From: Stentor roeselii
Taxonomy: Eukaryota > Ciliophora > Heterotrichea > Heterotrichida > Stentoridae
Direction: 5' to 3'
Assembly: GCA_006503475.1 (NCBI GenBank)
Contig: RSEH01000319.1
Coordinates: forward strand, 1-48,199
Length of the DNA: 48,199 bases
Shown: piece after piece, positions 18,866-27,394 of the stretch
How positions within the stretch are numbered: the first letter of the stretch is position 1
How the letters are laid out: each line of letters starts with the position of its first letter
Translations under genes and position numbers: made by a program
The notes under the pieces: model-generated
The model's input: the letters and a program-made list of their open reading frames with translations, nothing else
Database searches by the model: none
What the model was told of the DNA's origin: nothing

Positions 18866-20806
18866 ATGTCTTCAGTTTACATAGAAGCTTGTAGTTCGAA
18901 AGGAGTGAAGCCGTTGCGAGAAGTGACTCAAGTCTTGGACCACAAGTCGCCCGAGCTGAAAATAACACCCAGGACCCAGCTGGTACTTTTTAAATAGTGC
19001 GATTTGGACCTTCTGCCTTTAGGTTCTTTGCTATCAGAGAACTACCGTTTTTTAAAAGAACTGGAACTCTCAGGGCAGCAAGTCTCTCCTAATGGAATGA
19101 GTTTTTTAGCTGTTGGACTTCAAGAAAACGAGTTTTTAGTCAAACTTTCCCTTCCTCGTAACGAAATTTCTTCAGTTGAAAGCTTGAGTACTCTTTGCCT
19201 CGCACTTCAAAACAACCTCAACTTAGAGTACCTGGATCTTAGTGAAAATGAAATAGAAGATCAAGGAGCAGAAGCCGTTAAAGAGCTGCTTCGTTCAAAC
19301 ACTTCTTTGAAATTCGTTAAACTCGATAAAAACTTGATAAACTCGACTTGCTTCGCAGTGAGTCTCTGTGAGAATCAGACTTTGACTCACTTTTCAATTT
19401 CTTACAACCCGCTGGAATTCGAGAACTGCATCGCGTTAGTTGAAATGCTGAATGTTAATATGACTCTTACTAGTCTTGCTATGAAAGGCGTCAAGTTTTC
19501 AGGATCTGCGAATATTAAGGAAAATTTGAGTGGAGTGCTCAGTAAGGAAGAGGCTCTCATTTTAAAGCTTGCTAATGTTTTGAGACATTCTAAAATTCAG
19601 GCTCTTGCTATTGATATTGACCCTAAGGCACTGCTTCAGTTAAGGGAACTTGAAAATTCGCTTTTAAAGCATAACTCGTCGCTGGTTTCACTTTCTTCAG
19701 ATAATGTTAATTGGAGAAGTACACTTTCTGGACCTTTACTTGGAATACAAAAGGCACTTAAAGCTAATCTTTGGCTTGCTAGGGCTGAAAACTTTGATGA
19801 TGAGGAAGTTCCTTGTGAGTTGGAGACTATTGTTGAGGCTAAAAGATTTCAAAATAGAGAATCTAAGACTTTAAAACATTTTCATCAGTTTCCTGAAGTT
19901 GAGGCTAAGATGTACTCGAGTGAAAGTCCGAATTTTTCATCACCGGCTGCCACCTCTCCTGACTTCTTCAGCAACTCTCCTCACTGCTCAGAGATAAGAC
20001 ACAAAGAGTCAAGAATCACCCGCGCAGACAGTAAAAGACTCAGCTCAACCAACTTAAACAATTCAACTTCAAATCCACAAATTTTCACCAAATTCACCGA
20101 AGACATCAACACAAAATTTCAGAACTTTCAAGAAGAAGTTTTCATTCAACTAGGAATGTTGACTGAACGTGTAAAAGAACTTGAAAGCAACTTAAAAAAA
20201 GTCAATAACGAGAACTTGGCTGCAAAGGTCCAAGAATTAGAAAAAAAAGATGAAGCGACTCAGAACTTGATCATGCTGCTCAGCAGGGAAATCAATGAAA
20301 TCAAAGCCAGAGGTGAAAACAGGGAAAATAATGCACAGGTTGTTATGAAAATTCAGAATTTTGAGAAAAAAATCAGTGAAAATAATCAGGTTGTTAGAAA
20401 AATGCAGAAACAAGTTGATGATATGGAAATAAAAGTTTTAAGATTACTTACTTTTGATAGTGGAGAGGAAAGTGAAAAAAGTAAAAAGGCTAAAGATTCA
20501 AGTTTTAGTGAAAAATCTTCTGCGAGGATTAGTGATTTTGAGGATAGGGGGAAAAAGGTCGAGTTTTCTGGACTTCCTGGAGCTACTGAACAACTTGTTA
20601 TGAAAGCGATACAGGAAAAAACTTTTTGGAGTGCAAAAAAAAAACTTGAATATAGTAGAGGCACTAGTCCTAGCAGCCCTGGAGTTCATACGTTTTATTC
20701 ACCTGATGACTGCCCCAGTAAAGACTTACATGATCGTCTCATGAAGAAAGGGCTAAATTTCGTTCCAAGAAGTAACTCATGCTATAAAAAATCGATGCAA
20801 ACCTAA
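18866..20806 (+). CDS. Leucine-rich-repeat and coiled-coil protein with one 15-nt intron
   Basis: Exon 1 is 18866-18982 (39 codons, MSSVYIEACSSKGVKP) and exon 2 is 18998-20806, for 641 residues. Splicing joins PRTQL to CDLDLLPLG. Without it the frame stops at TAG. LRRs of the ribonuclease-inhibitor type run over about 45-200 (LKELELSGQQ, LVKLSLPRNEI, LEYLDLSENEIEDQGAEAVKELL, LKFVKLDKN). A serine-rich linker and a heptad-like coiled coil follow at about 385-500 (VKELESNLKKVNNENLAAKVQELEKK). Such LRR/coiled-coil proteins in ciliates are often basal-body or ciliary, but I see no subfamily marker. The start has the AT context TATTTAAAATG. Confidence 0.88.
18983..18997 (+). other. 15-nt intron of the LRR/coiled-coil gene
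   Basis: The sequence GTACTTTTTAAATAG is nearly the same as intron 2 of the CDKL gene (12 of 15 bases). It is phase 0, contains the stop TAG in frame, and has A at position 10. Its removal extends the LRR protein to an upstream ATG with an AT-rich context. Confidence 0.9.
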
Positions 20807-20989
20807 TTTAAACTAGTGAAATATAACTTAAGTAAATATTTATCCATCTTCAAAAAAACTAAAAAAACCACTCCTTTCAACAAAAAATAAAACATTAATC
20901 ATATCCTCCTCCACCAATTATAAATATTCAATAATTTCCAACAATTTTCTTCCTACTTCCAAACAATTAAAATAACTAAACCTCAAGCA

Positions 20990-21190
20990 TTAAACCTGAT
21001 CATCAACCTCAGCTAGTTGATCCATAATCCCTTTCAATCCAGATGCAAACTTGACATTTTCCTGTTCACCATCACTATATCCATACGCCAGAATCGTAAT
21101 AAAAAACAACTGAAGCGACCAAGGCCTAATAATTTTACTATTTTCACTAAGACTAGCCATGGAGTTCAAAACATAATTTCTAAATCCCAT
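20990..21190 (-). CDS. Small hypothetical protein, 66 residues
   Basis: The frame encodes MGFRNYVLNSMASLSEN and, after a hydrophobic segment around residues 27-38 (LQLFFITILAYGY), a polar acidic end (MDQLAEVDDQV). The start is divergent from the next gene, with 16 bp between the two ATGs, and shows the TTATAAATG context shared by many real starts here. I do not recognise a family. The single weakly hydrophobic segment could be a membrane anchor. It could also be a chance ORF in a G-poor spacer. Confidence 0.45.
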   Translation of the reverse strand: MGFRNYVLNSMASLSENSKIIRPWSLQLFFITILAYGYSDGEQENVKFASGLKGIMDQLAEVDDQV

Positions 21191-21206
21191 TTATAACCCT
21201 TAACAA

Positions 21207-21929
21207 ATGTTCAGTTTATTTTTCCACGAAAAGCTCGAAAAGGTCCAAAAAGACCAGCAACTTCAACAAAAAAAACACCTGAAAAGTCTAAGTGCTCAAA
21301 TCCAGTTCCGTGAACAACTGATAGAAAACAACCGAAAAAGAGTAGAAAAACGTGTACAGGACATGGCAAGTGAGCCGATTCCTATTAACCGACACGAGTT
21401 TTCATTGAAACTTCCTGAATTTAAAGGCGAGTCTTTTATCAGAGCAAGGCCGAGGGACTCTAAAGAAAGAGTCAAGGCCGCTGAACAGGACGCCAGCTGG
21501 CTTGACCCGATTCCTTTGCTTCCGAGTCCTCATGACTTCAGACCGAGGCATAAGTCAAAGGAACTTAACCACTTTATGAAGTACACTCCAAGGGATAGAT
21601 ATGAAAGGGTTGTTGACACTTGGAATAAACAGTCAAACGCCTTAGAACATTCTTGGCAACTTGGAGAAGCACCTTCTTCTAGTCCTAAGGTTTTTCCTAA
21701 TACTTTGAAGAAAAGCTATTATAAAACCCTTGAAACTGAAGCACTTGGAATACAGGTTAAGAGGAATCAACAGGATTTAGAGGATGGGATTAGTAAAAGT
21801 GATAGAAGGTTGTTTGAAATCGCGCAGGAAGCGATGGATAAATGCAAGTTGAGACCTTTGAAAGAAGAACTTCAAAGTATTCACTCTGTTAAAAGCTCGA
21901 AGATCCAAGCTGAAGTAATTCGGAAATAG
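21207..21929 (+). CDS. Unrecognised 240-residue helical/basic protein
   Basis: The first 45 residues are a charged helix likely to form a coiled coil (FHEKLEKVQKDQQLQQKKHL). A proline/arginine-rich middle follows (FIRARPRDSKERVKAAEQDASWLDPIP split by short motifs), and the end is helical again. W-L-D-P-I-P and R.RDRYERVVDTW-like elements look conserved in style, but I cannot name a family. It may be a ciliate structural protein. A 235-bp G-poor spacer separates it from PCNA. Confidence 0.7.
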   Translation: MFSLFFHEKLEKVQKDQQLQQKKHLKSLSAQIQFREQLIENNRKRVEKRVQDMASEPIPINRHEFSLKLPEFKGESFIRARPRDSKERVKAAEQDASWLDPIPLLPSPHDFRPRHKSKELNHFMKYTPRDRYERVVDTWNKQSNALEHSWQLGEAPSSSPKVFPNTLKKSYYKTLETEALGIQVKRNQQDLEDGISKSDRRLFEIAQEAMDKCKLRPLKEELQSIHSVKSSKIQAEVIRK

Positions 21930-22149
21930 TAAATAAAAGTTGATTAAGTTAAATCCTCATTCATGAATCTAAAACACTTAAAATTAAAATAAAGCCATTC
22001 CAATCAAAATAACCTAAAATTCATTCTTCATAAAATCCTTCAATAAAAAAAAATCTCTTTCACCTCATTAACCTCTAAAATTTCATTATTTTTATAGTCA
22101 ATAACTTGTCTATCCTCTAATCAATGATATGCTTAAAGACAGATCCATA

Positions 22150-22159
22150 TTGGCGCGAA
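22150..22159 (+). promoter_or_regulatory. E2F-like site immediately before the PCNA start
   Basis: The sequence TTGGCGCGAA is a close match to the E2F/DP consensus (TTTSSCGC, often TTGGCGCGAA). It is a GC island in an otherwise AT-rich flank, ending 5 bp before the ATG at 22165. PCNA is a classic E2F target in animals and plants. A second in-frame ATG at 22129 would place the motif inside coding sequence, so the motif also argues for the 22165 start. One motif in one promoter is suggestive only. Confidence 0.55.
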
Positions 22160-22164
22160 TAAAA

Positions 22165-22938
22165 ATGTTCGAGGCGCTCTTAGGGAACGGACTTATCTTG
22201 AAGAAAATAATAGAGTCCATTAAAGAACTAGTCACTGAAGTGAACTTCGAAGTTTCCTCCGAAGCCATCTCCATGCAGGCAATGGACGCATCACACGTTG
22301 CTTTGGTTGTCCTCGTCCTTCGAGCCAGTGAGTTTGAAGAGTACCGCTGCGACCGTCCTCAGACACTTGGAGTCAGCATTTCTAACTTGGCAAAGCTTTT
22401 AAAAATCGCGGGAAATGATGATTCTATTATTTTAAGAGCTGAAGATGAGGCTAATGTTCTCACATTGGTGTTTAGTGGAAAGAATAATGAAAAAATGTGC
22501 GAATTCAACCTGAACCTTCTAACCCTCGACACAGAGCATCTGGGTATTCCCGACCAAGACTACTCAGCAGAGGTAAAAATGTCAAGTTCTGAATTTTCGC
22601 GAATCTGCAGAGAACTGACACAAGTGACCGACACTCTAAACCTTTCAGTAGACAAAGAAAGTGTCCGTTTCGCAGTTTCAGGAGATATCGGTGCAGGTTG
22701 CATAACAATGAGAGCAAACGCTTCAGACAAGGCCGATGAAAGAATAGTCCTATCAGTAAATGAAAACGTTGCAATGTCATTTGCATTAAGATATCTCAAC
22801 TTGTTCAACAAAGCTGCAAGTCTCAGCGACGAAGTCGTCATCAGCCTTTCAGCTGAAGTCCCTGTTGTCGTTAAATTCGCTTTTGATTTAGGAGAAGTGA
22901 AATACTTTTTAGCCCCAAAGATATCAGAAGATGCTTAA
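22165..22938 (+). CDS. PCNA: PCNA, DNA polymerase sliding clamp
   Basis: The gene encodes 257 residues beginning MFEALLGNGLILKKIIESIK, the normal PCNA start. The familiar blocks follow in order: ISMQAMDASHVALVVL, YRCDRPQTLGVSISNLAKLLK, the interdomain connecting stretch LTLDTEHLGIPDQDYS, and the C-terminal FDLGEVKYFLAPKI. It forms the trimeric ring that tethers replicative polymerases and recruits repair factors in the nucleus. The frame extends upstream to an ATG at 22129, adding MLKDRSILARIK. I prefer 22165 because the family starts there, because of the AAAAATG context, and because an E2F-like site lies between the two ATGs. Confidence 0.98.
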   Translation: MFEALLGNGLILKKIIESIKELVTEVNFEVSSEAISMQAMDASHVALVVLVLRASEFEEYRCDRPQTLGVSISNLAKLLKIAGNDDSIILRAEDEANVLTLVFSGKNNEKMCEFNLNLLTLDTEHLGIPDQDYSAEVKMSSSEFSRICRELTQVTDTLNLSVDKESVRFAVSGDIGAGCITMRANASDKADERIVLSVNENVAMSFALRYLNLFNKAASLSDEVVISLSAEVPVVVKFAFDLGEVKYFLAPKISEDA

Positions 22939-22966
22939 TTGTTCAAAATTAATAGTTAGAATGTTT

Positions 22967-23920
22967 TCAGCACCGAAATGGTGACTTCTTGGTTTGGACG
23001 TTCTTCACTGTTTTGTTCAGCACTGACAAGGTCGGCTTTAAAAGTTTTTTAAAACTTTCACTTCGCCGATGTTTCGGGTCTTCCACTTCAGAATTTTCAC
23101 TTCTTCTTGCATGTCGTTTTGGACTTGAGTTTCGACTTGCCAAGGCGGATCTGGGAACATTTCGATTTTCTAAAAGCATTTCGATTTCTTTAGCACATCT
23201 TGTTGCTAGAAAATCTTCAAGAGGCATCCAAGTAGATTCAGTGCGACAACACAATTTATTATCCCTTAAAGTGACTTCTACGAAATTAGGTCCATGTTTG
23301 TAAAGGTTTCCCTTGTGCTTCACGATAAGTCCTTCTAATCGATTGCGGGTTAGATAAACATTTAAAAAGATTTCAACTGGGTCAATGTTTTTATTGTTGA
23401 TTTCGAAAACATGGTCAATTTTCTGTTCTTTTAAAGATTTTAACTCTTCTTGTAATCTTGCGATTTCTTGGTCTTTTTGTTGGAGAAGTTCTTCGAAGAC
23501 TGCTCGAGAGTCTTTTGTTGTGGGTTCTGGGGTGATGGAGACTTCAGGTGTGCAAGAAGTCAATTCTTCTTCGAAGTTCTTCATTTTTAAGAACAGTCTC
23601 GGCCCTGTTAAATCAGCTGGAATGACTTTTAACTCTTGAGGGGAAGTGAATAAAGGAAGCCAGCAGTGACTCTGTTGATGAAGCAACCGGGTGTTAAAGA
23701 CTGTCGTAAAAAGTGTTTTTGAATGTTTTTCTAGTGTTTTTATTGAAAAAGCTGCTAAAGATCCTAAAGGAAGAATTGTTTTGTTTTCCTTGTTGTTGTG
23801 GGTCAATGGTGCCATCACATCAAATAGTTTGTTGTAGAGAAAAACGTGACAACTGAGGGTTTCTGGCTGTTTCACTCCTTCTACTCGCACTAAATGGATT
23901 TCTATTCGACTTTTCGACAT
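22967..23920 (-). CDS. C2-like/coiled-coil protein with a GAR-like segment
   Basis: The product has 317 residues. Residues about 1-112 form a beta-rich region (IEIHLVRVEGV, SCHVFLYNKLFDV, LTGPRLFLKMK) with the look of a divergent C2 domain. A short coiled coil follows near 145-168 (LLQQKDQEIARLQEELKSL). Residues about 180-240 read FLNVYLTRNRLEGLIVKHKGNLYKHG in pieces, then VEVTLRDNKLCCRTESTWMPLEDFL, reminiscent of GAS2-related (GAR) microtubule-binding domains (..vRVGGGW..LdeFL) but lacking the glycines. The tail is basic and serine-rich. All domain calls are tentative. It converges with PCNA, 28 bp between stops. Confidence 0.72.
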   Translation of the reverse strand: MSKSRIEIHLVRVEGVKQPETLSCHVFLYNKLFDVMAPLTHNNKENKTILPLGSLAAFSIKTLEKHSKTLFTTVFNTRLLHQQSHCWLPLFTSPQELKVIPADLTGPRLFLKMKNFEEELTSCTPEVSITPEPTTKDSRAVFEELLQQKDQEIARLQEELKSLKEQKIDHVFEINNKNIDPVEIFLNVYLTRNRLEGLIVKHKGNLYKHGPNFVEVTLRDNKLCCRTESTWMPLEDFLATRCAKEIEMLLENRNVPRSALASRNSSPKRHARRSENSEVEDPKHRRSESFKKLLKPTLSVLNKTVKNVQTKKSPFRC

Positions 23921-23960
23921 TTATTCTGTTGAGATTCAGGATTTAAAAAGATTGAATTAG

Positions 23961-25148
23961 TTAAGAAGAAAGTAAGGAAAGGATGTACTCGAGAATCACT
24001 TTAGAGACTTGGTTCAGAACTGAAAGAGATGCCTTGTCGAGTGTTGGAGATGTTGATATGTAAAGACTTGAGAAATGTTCTGACCAGAGGATTAAATCAT
24101 TTAGTGAAGACTTGGAAATGCATGAAAGAAGGGTTTCGGGTAAGGTTAATGTGAAGAGTAACACGATTCGTAGTTCTGATGAAAGTTCTGAAAGAGAGGC
24201 AGTGGAAATTTCTGTTTTTTTTAAATGGGATAAGATTGTATTTATTGCATATATCGAGTCTTTTGCTTTTGAGAAGAGATCTGAGGATTTTAATAGAATT
24301 GTTGAGATTCTTTTAGATTTTAGCATCAAGTATGTTAATACTTGAACTGGGAATGGTATATCAAGAGACTTTAAATCTTTTAGAGCTGTTGAATAGAGTT
24401 TTGGAGAAGATTGGAAATCATTGAAGACTTCTCCGTAAGGTGCTAAATATTTAGAGATGCTCTTAGAAAAGACCTTATCATGATGAAAATATTTGTAAAA
24501 CAACTCTAAAGAATGTTTCGGATATTCATTTTCATATAAAACAATAAATTTCGAAATCCAATCCGAAAACTTAGAATTTTTCAATAAAGAAATTTCGAAT
24601 GTCAAGTCGTTGACACGTTGGAATCTCTCTTCTAATCCATTCTCATCAAAAATAAGGTTGAGTATCGTCGCCTTGCTTCCGAACTGACCATGAATTTTAC
24701 ACAATGACCCTAAAATAAACTCAGCACGTTTACAAGCTAAAGTATTTTGCTCTGAATGATTAAACAACAAGTGGCACAGAAGTTTTGGAGACACTTCAGG
24801 AACTTCTTTCAAAAATACACGTCCAGAGGTTATTATTGAAAGAATTGATTCTTTGATGTGAGAGTCATTGATGAAAATTTGAAGGTCACCTGAACCTGAG
24901 ACTTGTACAGCTTTGATTATGCCTGTTTTTTCGCAATTAACGAATATACAATCAGCGATTTCTCGCTCATTAAATAACCCGAAGGTATGAAGTCCTGTTT
25001 TATACTTATCGAATATGACTTTAGGAATTTTTGAGGTGTAGTCACATCCTGATTGAACCAAATCAACTTCGCATTTTTCATTTACTGGAAAAGCTCTGCA
25101 GACTGCTTTTGAAAGAATATTTTCGATGAATTGTTTCAGAGGGATCAT
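23961..25148 (-). CDS. Arginyl-tRNA-synthetase-like protein without active site (DALRD3-like)
   Basis: The protein has 395 residues; cytosolic ArgRS has about 600. The N-terminus resembles the Arg_tRNA_synt_N additional domain (DYTSKIPKVIFDKYKTG, EREIADCIF, VQVSGSGDLQIFIND). A shortened core follows: the place of the HIGH motif reads NTLACKRAEFILGSLC, where the enzyme would have HVGHLRSTIIGDSLC-like sequence, and no KMSKS-type motif is seen. The C-terminal 130 residues fit a DALR anticodon-binding fold (PVQVLTYLMLKS, LRIVLLFTLTLPETLLSCIS, LWSEHFSSLYIS). In animals DALRD3 has this layout and assists m3C modification of tRNA-Arg. By analogy this is a tRNA-binding adaptor, not a synthetase. The start is ATG 25146-25148, 29 bp after the next kinase stop. 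Confidence 0.68.
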   Translation of the reverse strand: MIPLKQFIENILSKAVCRAFPVNEKCEVDLVQSGCDYTSKIPKVIFDKYKTGLHTFGLFNEREIADCIFVNCEKTGIIKAVQVSGSGDLQIFINDSHIKESILSIITSGRVFLKEVPEVSPKLLCHLLFNHSEQNTLACKRAEFILGSLCKIHGQFGSKATILNLIFDENGLEERFQRVNDLTFEISLLKNSKFSDWISKFIVLYENEYPKHSLELFYKYFHHDKVFSKSISKYLAPYGEVFNDFQSSPKLYSTALKDLKSLDIPFPVQVLTYLMLKSKRISTILLKSSDLFSKAKDSIYAINTILSHLKKTEISTASLSELSSELRIVLLFTLTLPETLLSCISKSSLNDLILWSEHFSSLYISTSPTLDKASLSVLNQVSKVILEYILSLLSS

Positions 25149-25177
25149 TTTAATGAGTTTATGAAGGTCCTTATAAA

Positions 25178-26503
25178 TTATTCAATTAGTTTATCTAGTC
25201 TTTTAACAAATTGCTGTATGATTTCAATTAAATCACAACTTACTCCATTCAATGGTTTAAAATAGACCAAATTACATTCATCCATTTCATATACAGTAAT
25301 TTTGAAGTCAAAACTGTCCAACTCAGTAACATAGTTAACCCGAAATTTTGTGTCTTTGATAATTTCAAAACTTGCATTTTTCTTCGACAAAAAAGCATTA
25401 ACTTCATATGAAAGTCTTTTAGAATCCAACCAGCTTCTAACCTGTGTAAACTTATTGCAAAAGCATTCATCTTGGAACTTCTTGCAGAGTGTTTCATTTA
25501 AACTCAAGCTAAGTGAATCATTAAAGCTCTCCCCACGATCATTTCCTCGATAAAATCTTGCCCTGACATTATTTTTCCTATCTTCCCTTTTCTTCTGAAG
25601 GACTTCCAAGGCTTCATTCCTTTTCCTAAAGATTTCATCCCTCAAGCCATGAATGTCAATAAGAGTATTATCAAGCCAAGGGTGTTTTCTGACATCTTCA
25701 ACAGTCGGTCTCAATCGAGGATCAGGGTTGATCATAGATCCAACAAGTTCTTTAAACTCCTGAGTGAAAATTTCATGACCATTCTTTATTCTCTGCGAAT
25801 GAACTTTCCAGAACTTGCCCTGATCCTCCACAAACGAGCGATAATGCATATCAGTAAGCTCAACAATGAAAAAAGGAGGAGTTTTCGCAACAAGATAAAA
25901 CAAAATACATCCTAATGAAAAAACATCCCCTTCTCTTGAATACTCTCCTTGATACCCAGCTTTAGTAGACTCAGGTGCTGTGAACTTGCCAGCATGAAGA
26001 CGGTCAGGAAGTTCTTCTGAAAGCTGAGAAGAGCCGAAATCAGCGAGTTTTACTTGAAAGTCAGAAGTGAATAAAATGTTGTCAGGTTTCAGGTCTCGGT
26101 GAAAAACCTGCTGACTGTGACATTCGGACACTGCTGACAAGATCTGAATAAAAATCGTTTTCGTCAAACTTAGAGATAATCCACCTCGCGTCTGGGTCAA
26201 GTCGTATAGGTCGCCATTGGTGCAAAGTTCCATCAGGATGTAAGAGCATCTTTTTTGGTTACCGTCTGATTGATGATATGTTCCCGTTTGGCTCACTTGG
26301 AAGATTCTTACTACTGAAAAGCCTCTCAGATTCTCCATGATTCTGGACTCATGCATCACTATTTCAGGAGGGAAGTCGTTATAGAAGATCTTTGCAGCGA
26401 AGATTTCTCTGGTATCTGGACATCTCACTGCCTTCACTTTTGAATACCTTCCGGTTCCGATTGTCTGCAGGACGAGGTACCTGTCTAGATGTTTGACGCT
26501 CAT
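25178..26503 (-). CDS. SNF1/CAMK-like serine/threonine kinase, second paralogue
   Basis: The product has 441 residues from MSVKHLDRYLVLQTIGTG. The frame is open further upstream but that part runs into the macro-domain gene, so the start at 26503 is chosen. Kinase features: GTGRYSKVKAV glycine loop, FAAKIF lysine, HRDLKPDNI catalytic loop, a regular DFG (LADFGSSQL), FTAPES in place of the APE motif and DVFSLGCILFYLV. The same diagnostic insert WKVHSQR / RFWGVCLRN region and a KA1-like C-terminus (FDFKITVYEMDECNLVYFK) link it to 17432-18793. The TAPES variation means the activation segment is unusual, yet all catalytic residues are present. Confidence 0.92.
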   Translation of the reverse strand: MSVKHLDRYLVLQTIGTGRYSKVKAVRCPDTREIFAAKIFYNDFPPEIVMHESRIMENLRGFSVVRIFQVSQTGTYHQSDGNQKRCSYILMELCTNGDLYDLTQTRGGLSLSLTKTIFIQILSAVSECHSQQVFHRDLKPDNILFTSDFQVKLADFGSSQLSEELPDRLHAGKFTAPESTKAGYQGEYSREGDVFSLGCILFYLVAKTPPFFIVELTDMHYRSFVEDQGKFWKVHSQRIKNGHEIFTQEFKELVGSMINPDPRLRPTVEDVRKHPWLDNTLIDIHGLRDEIFRKRNEALEVLQKKREDRKNNVRARFYRGNDRGESFNDSLSLSLNETLCKKFQDECFCNKFTQVRSWLDSKRLSYEVNAFLSKKNASFEIIKDTKFRVNYVTELDSFDFKITVYEMDECNLVYFKPLNGVSCDLIEIIQQFVKRLDKLIE

Positions 26504-26516
26504 TTTTATATCCCTA

Positions 26517-27197
26517 TTACTTATCTTTTCTTTCCTCCCCAAGTTCAAGCCCGACAGTTCTTTCAATTTCTTTAGTCTTCTTCTTCTTCTTGAATATACT
26601 AAACAACCCTTTTTTCTCCTTTTTCCCGAAGTTTCTATCAGCTTGACTTTCAAAAGGTTTGCATTCTTTTTTATCTTTGCAGACAATCTTAAACTCTTTA
26701 AATCCTGTATTAGGATGCGAGCTAAGATATTCAAGAATCGATGTAAAGTAAGCATAAGCACAGTTATCAGGAGTGAATCCGAAAACATCTTTTGTAAGAC
26801 AAGGAATCACGATGCTATTGACTTGCAAGACTTCCAAGTAGTTTAAAAGGTTTGAAATAGTGCTTTTAATTAAAGGCTCTGGATCACTCCGATCATAAGC
26901 AGGGATGCACACATGAACAAGACGATTGACTTGCAAGAGTCCTCCAGAAGTTACCACGAATTCTCCAGCTCCTAGTTCGATTCCTTCCCGTTTCTTGTTA
27001 CTCAAGTCAAGCAGGACAGTCTGACCTCCTGATTCAATTATATAAGAACAAATTCCTCCAAGTTTTGATAAATTCGAATTCGTGGGACAGACCATTACTC
27101 CACCGCCGATTTGGATAATATCACCTCTAAACAGCTTTAAAGTTGAGTTTGAGACTGTTTCTTCTCTACAAAGCTTTGGCTGTTTTTTTGATTTCAT
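26517..27197 (-). CDS. Macro-domain protein (ADP-ribose-binding fold)
   Basis: The product has 226 residues. The macro fold runs over about 18-175: LKLFRGDIIQ, VMVCPTNSNLSKLGGICSYII, LGAGEFVVTSGGLL, RLVHVCIPAYD, VNSIVIPCLTKDVFGFTPD and FKIVCKD. The usual first asparagine of the N-A-x-N loop is cysteine (CPTN) and there is only a double glycine (GGI), so hydrolase activity is doubtful and a binding role is likelier. A lysine-rich tail follows (FKKKKKTKE), resembling a nuclear signal. Its stop is 13 bp from the kinase start at 26503, on the same strand. Confidence 0.85.
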   Translation of the reverse strand: MKSKKQPKLCREETVSNSTLKLFRGDIIQIGGGVMVCPTNSNLSKLGGICSYIIESGGQTVLLDLSNKKREGIELGAGEFVVTSGGLLQVNRLVHVCIPAYDRSDPEPLIKSTISNLLNYLEVLQVNSIVIPCLTKDVFGFTPDNCAYAYFTSILEYLSSHPNTGFKEFKIVCKDKKECKPFESQADRNFGKKEKKGLFSIFKKKKKTKEIERTVGLELGEERKDK

Positions 27198-27394
27198 TGT
27201 GATTATTTGTGGTTTTATTTGAATAGGGTCGGTTGATGAGTTCCAAGGTGTTTGGATTGGTTAAATGATTTTTGGGGTTTTTTGGGAAAGTGGAAGAAGG
27301 ACTGGTCGATTTGGGAGGAAATGGTCGGGTTGATTTATTTCAACAGCTAAATTAGACTGAAAATGAAATTTAAATAGAATTAGCCAGTGGCATA

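Noticed and set aside
26504-26788. N-terminal extension of the kinase to 26788
   Set aside because: The extension is very basic, overlaps the macro-domain gene on the same strand, and precedes a normal start at MSVKHLDRY.
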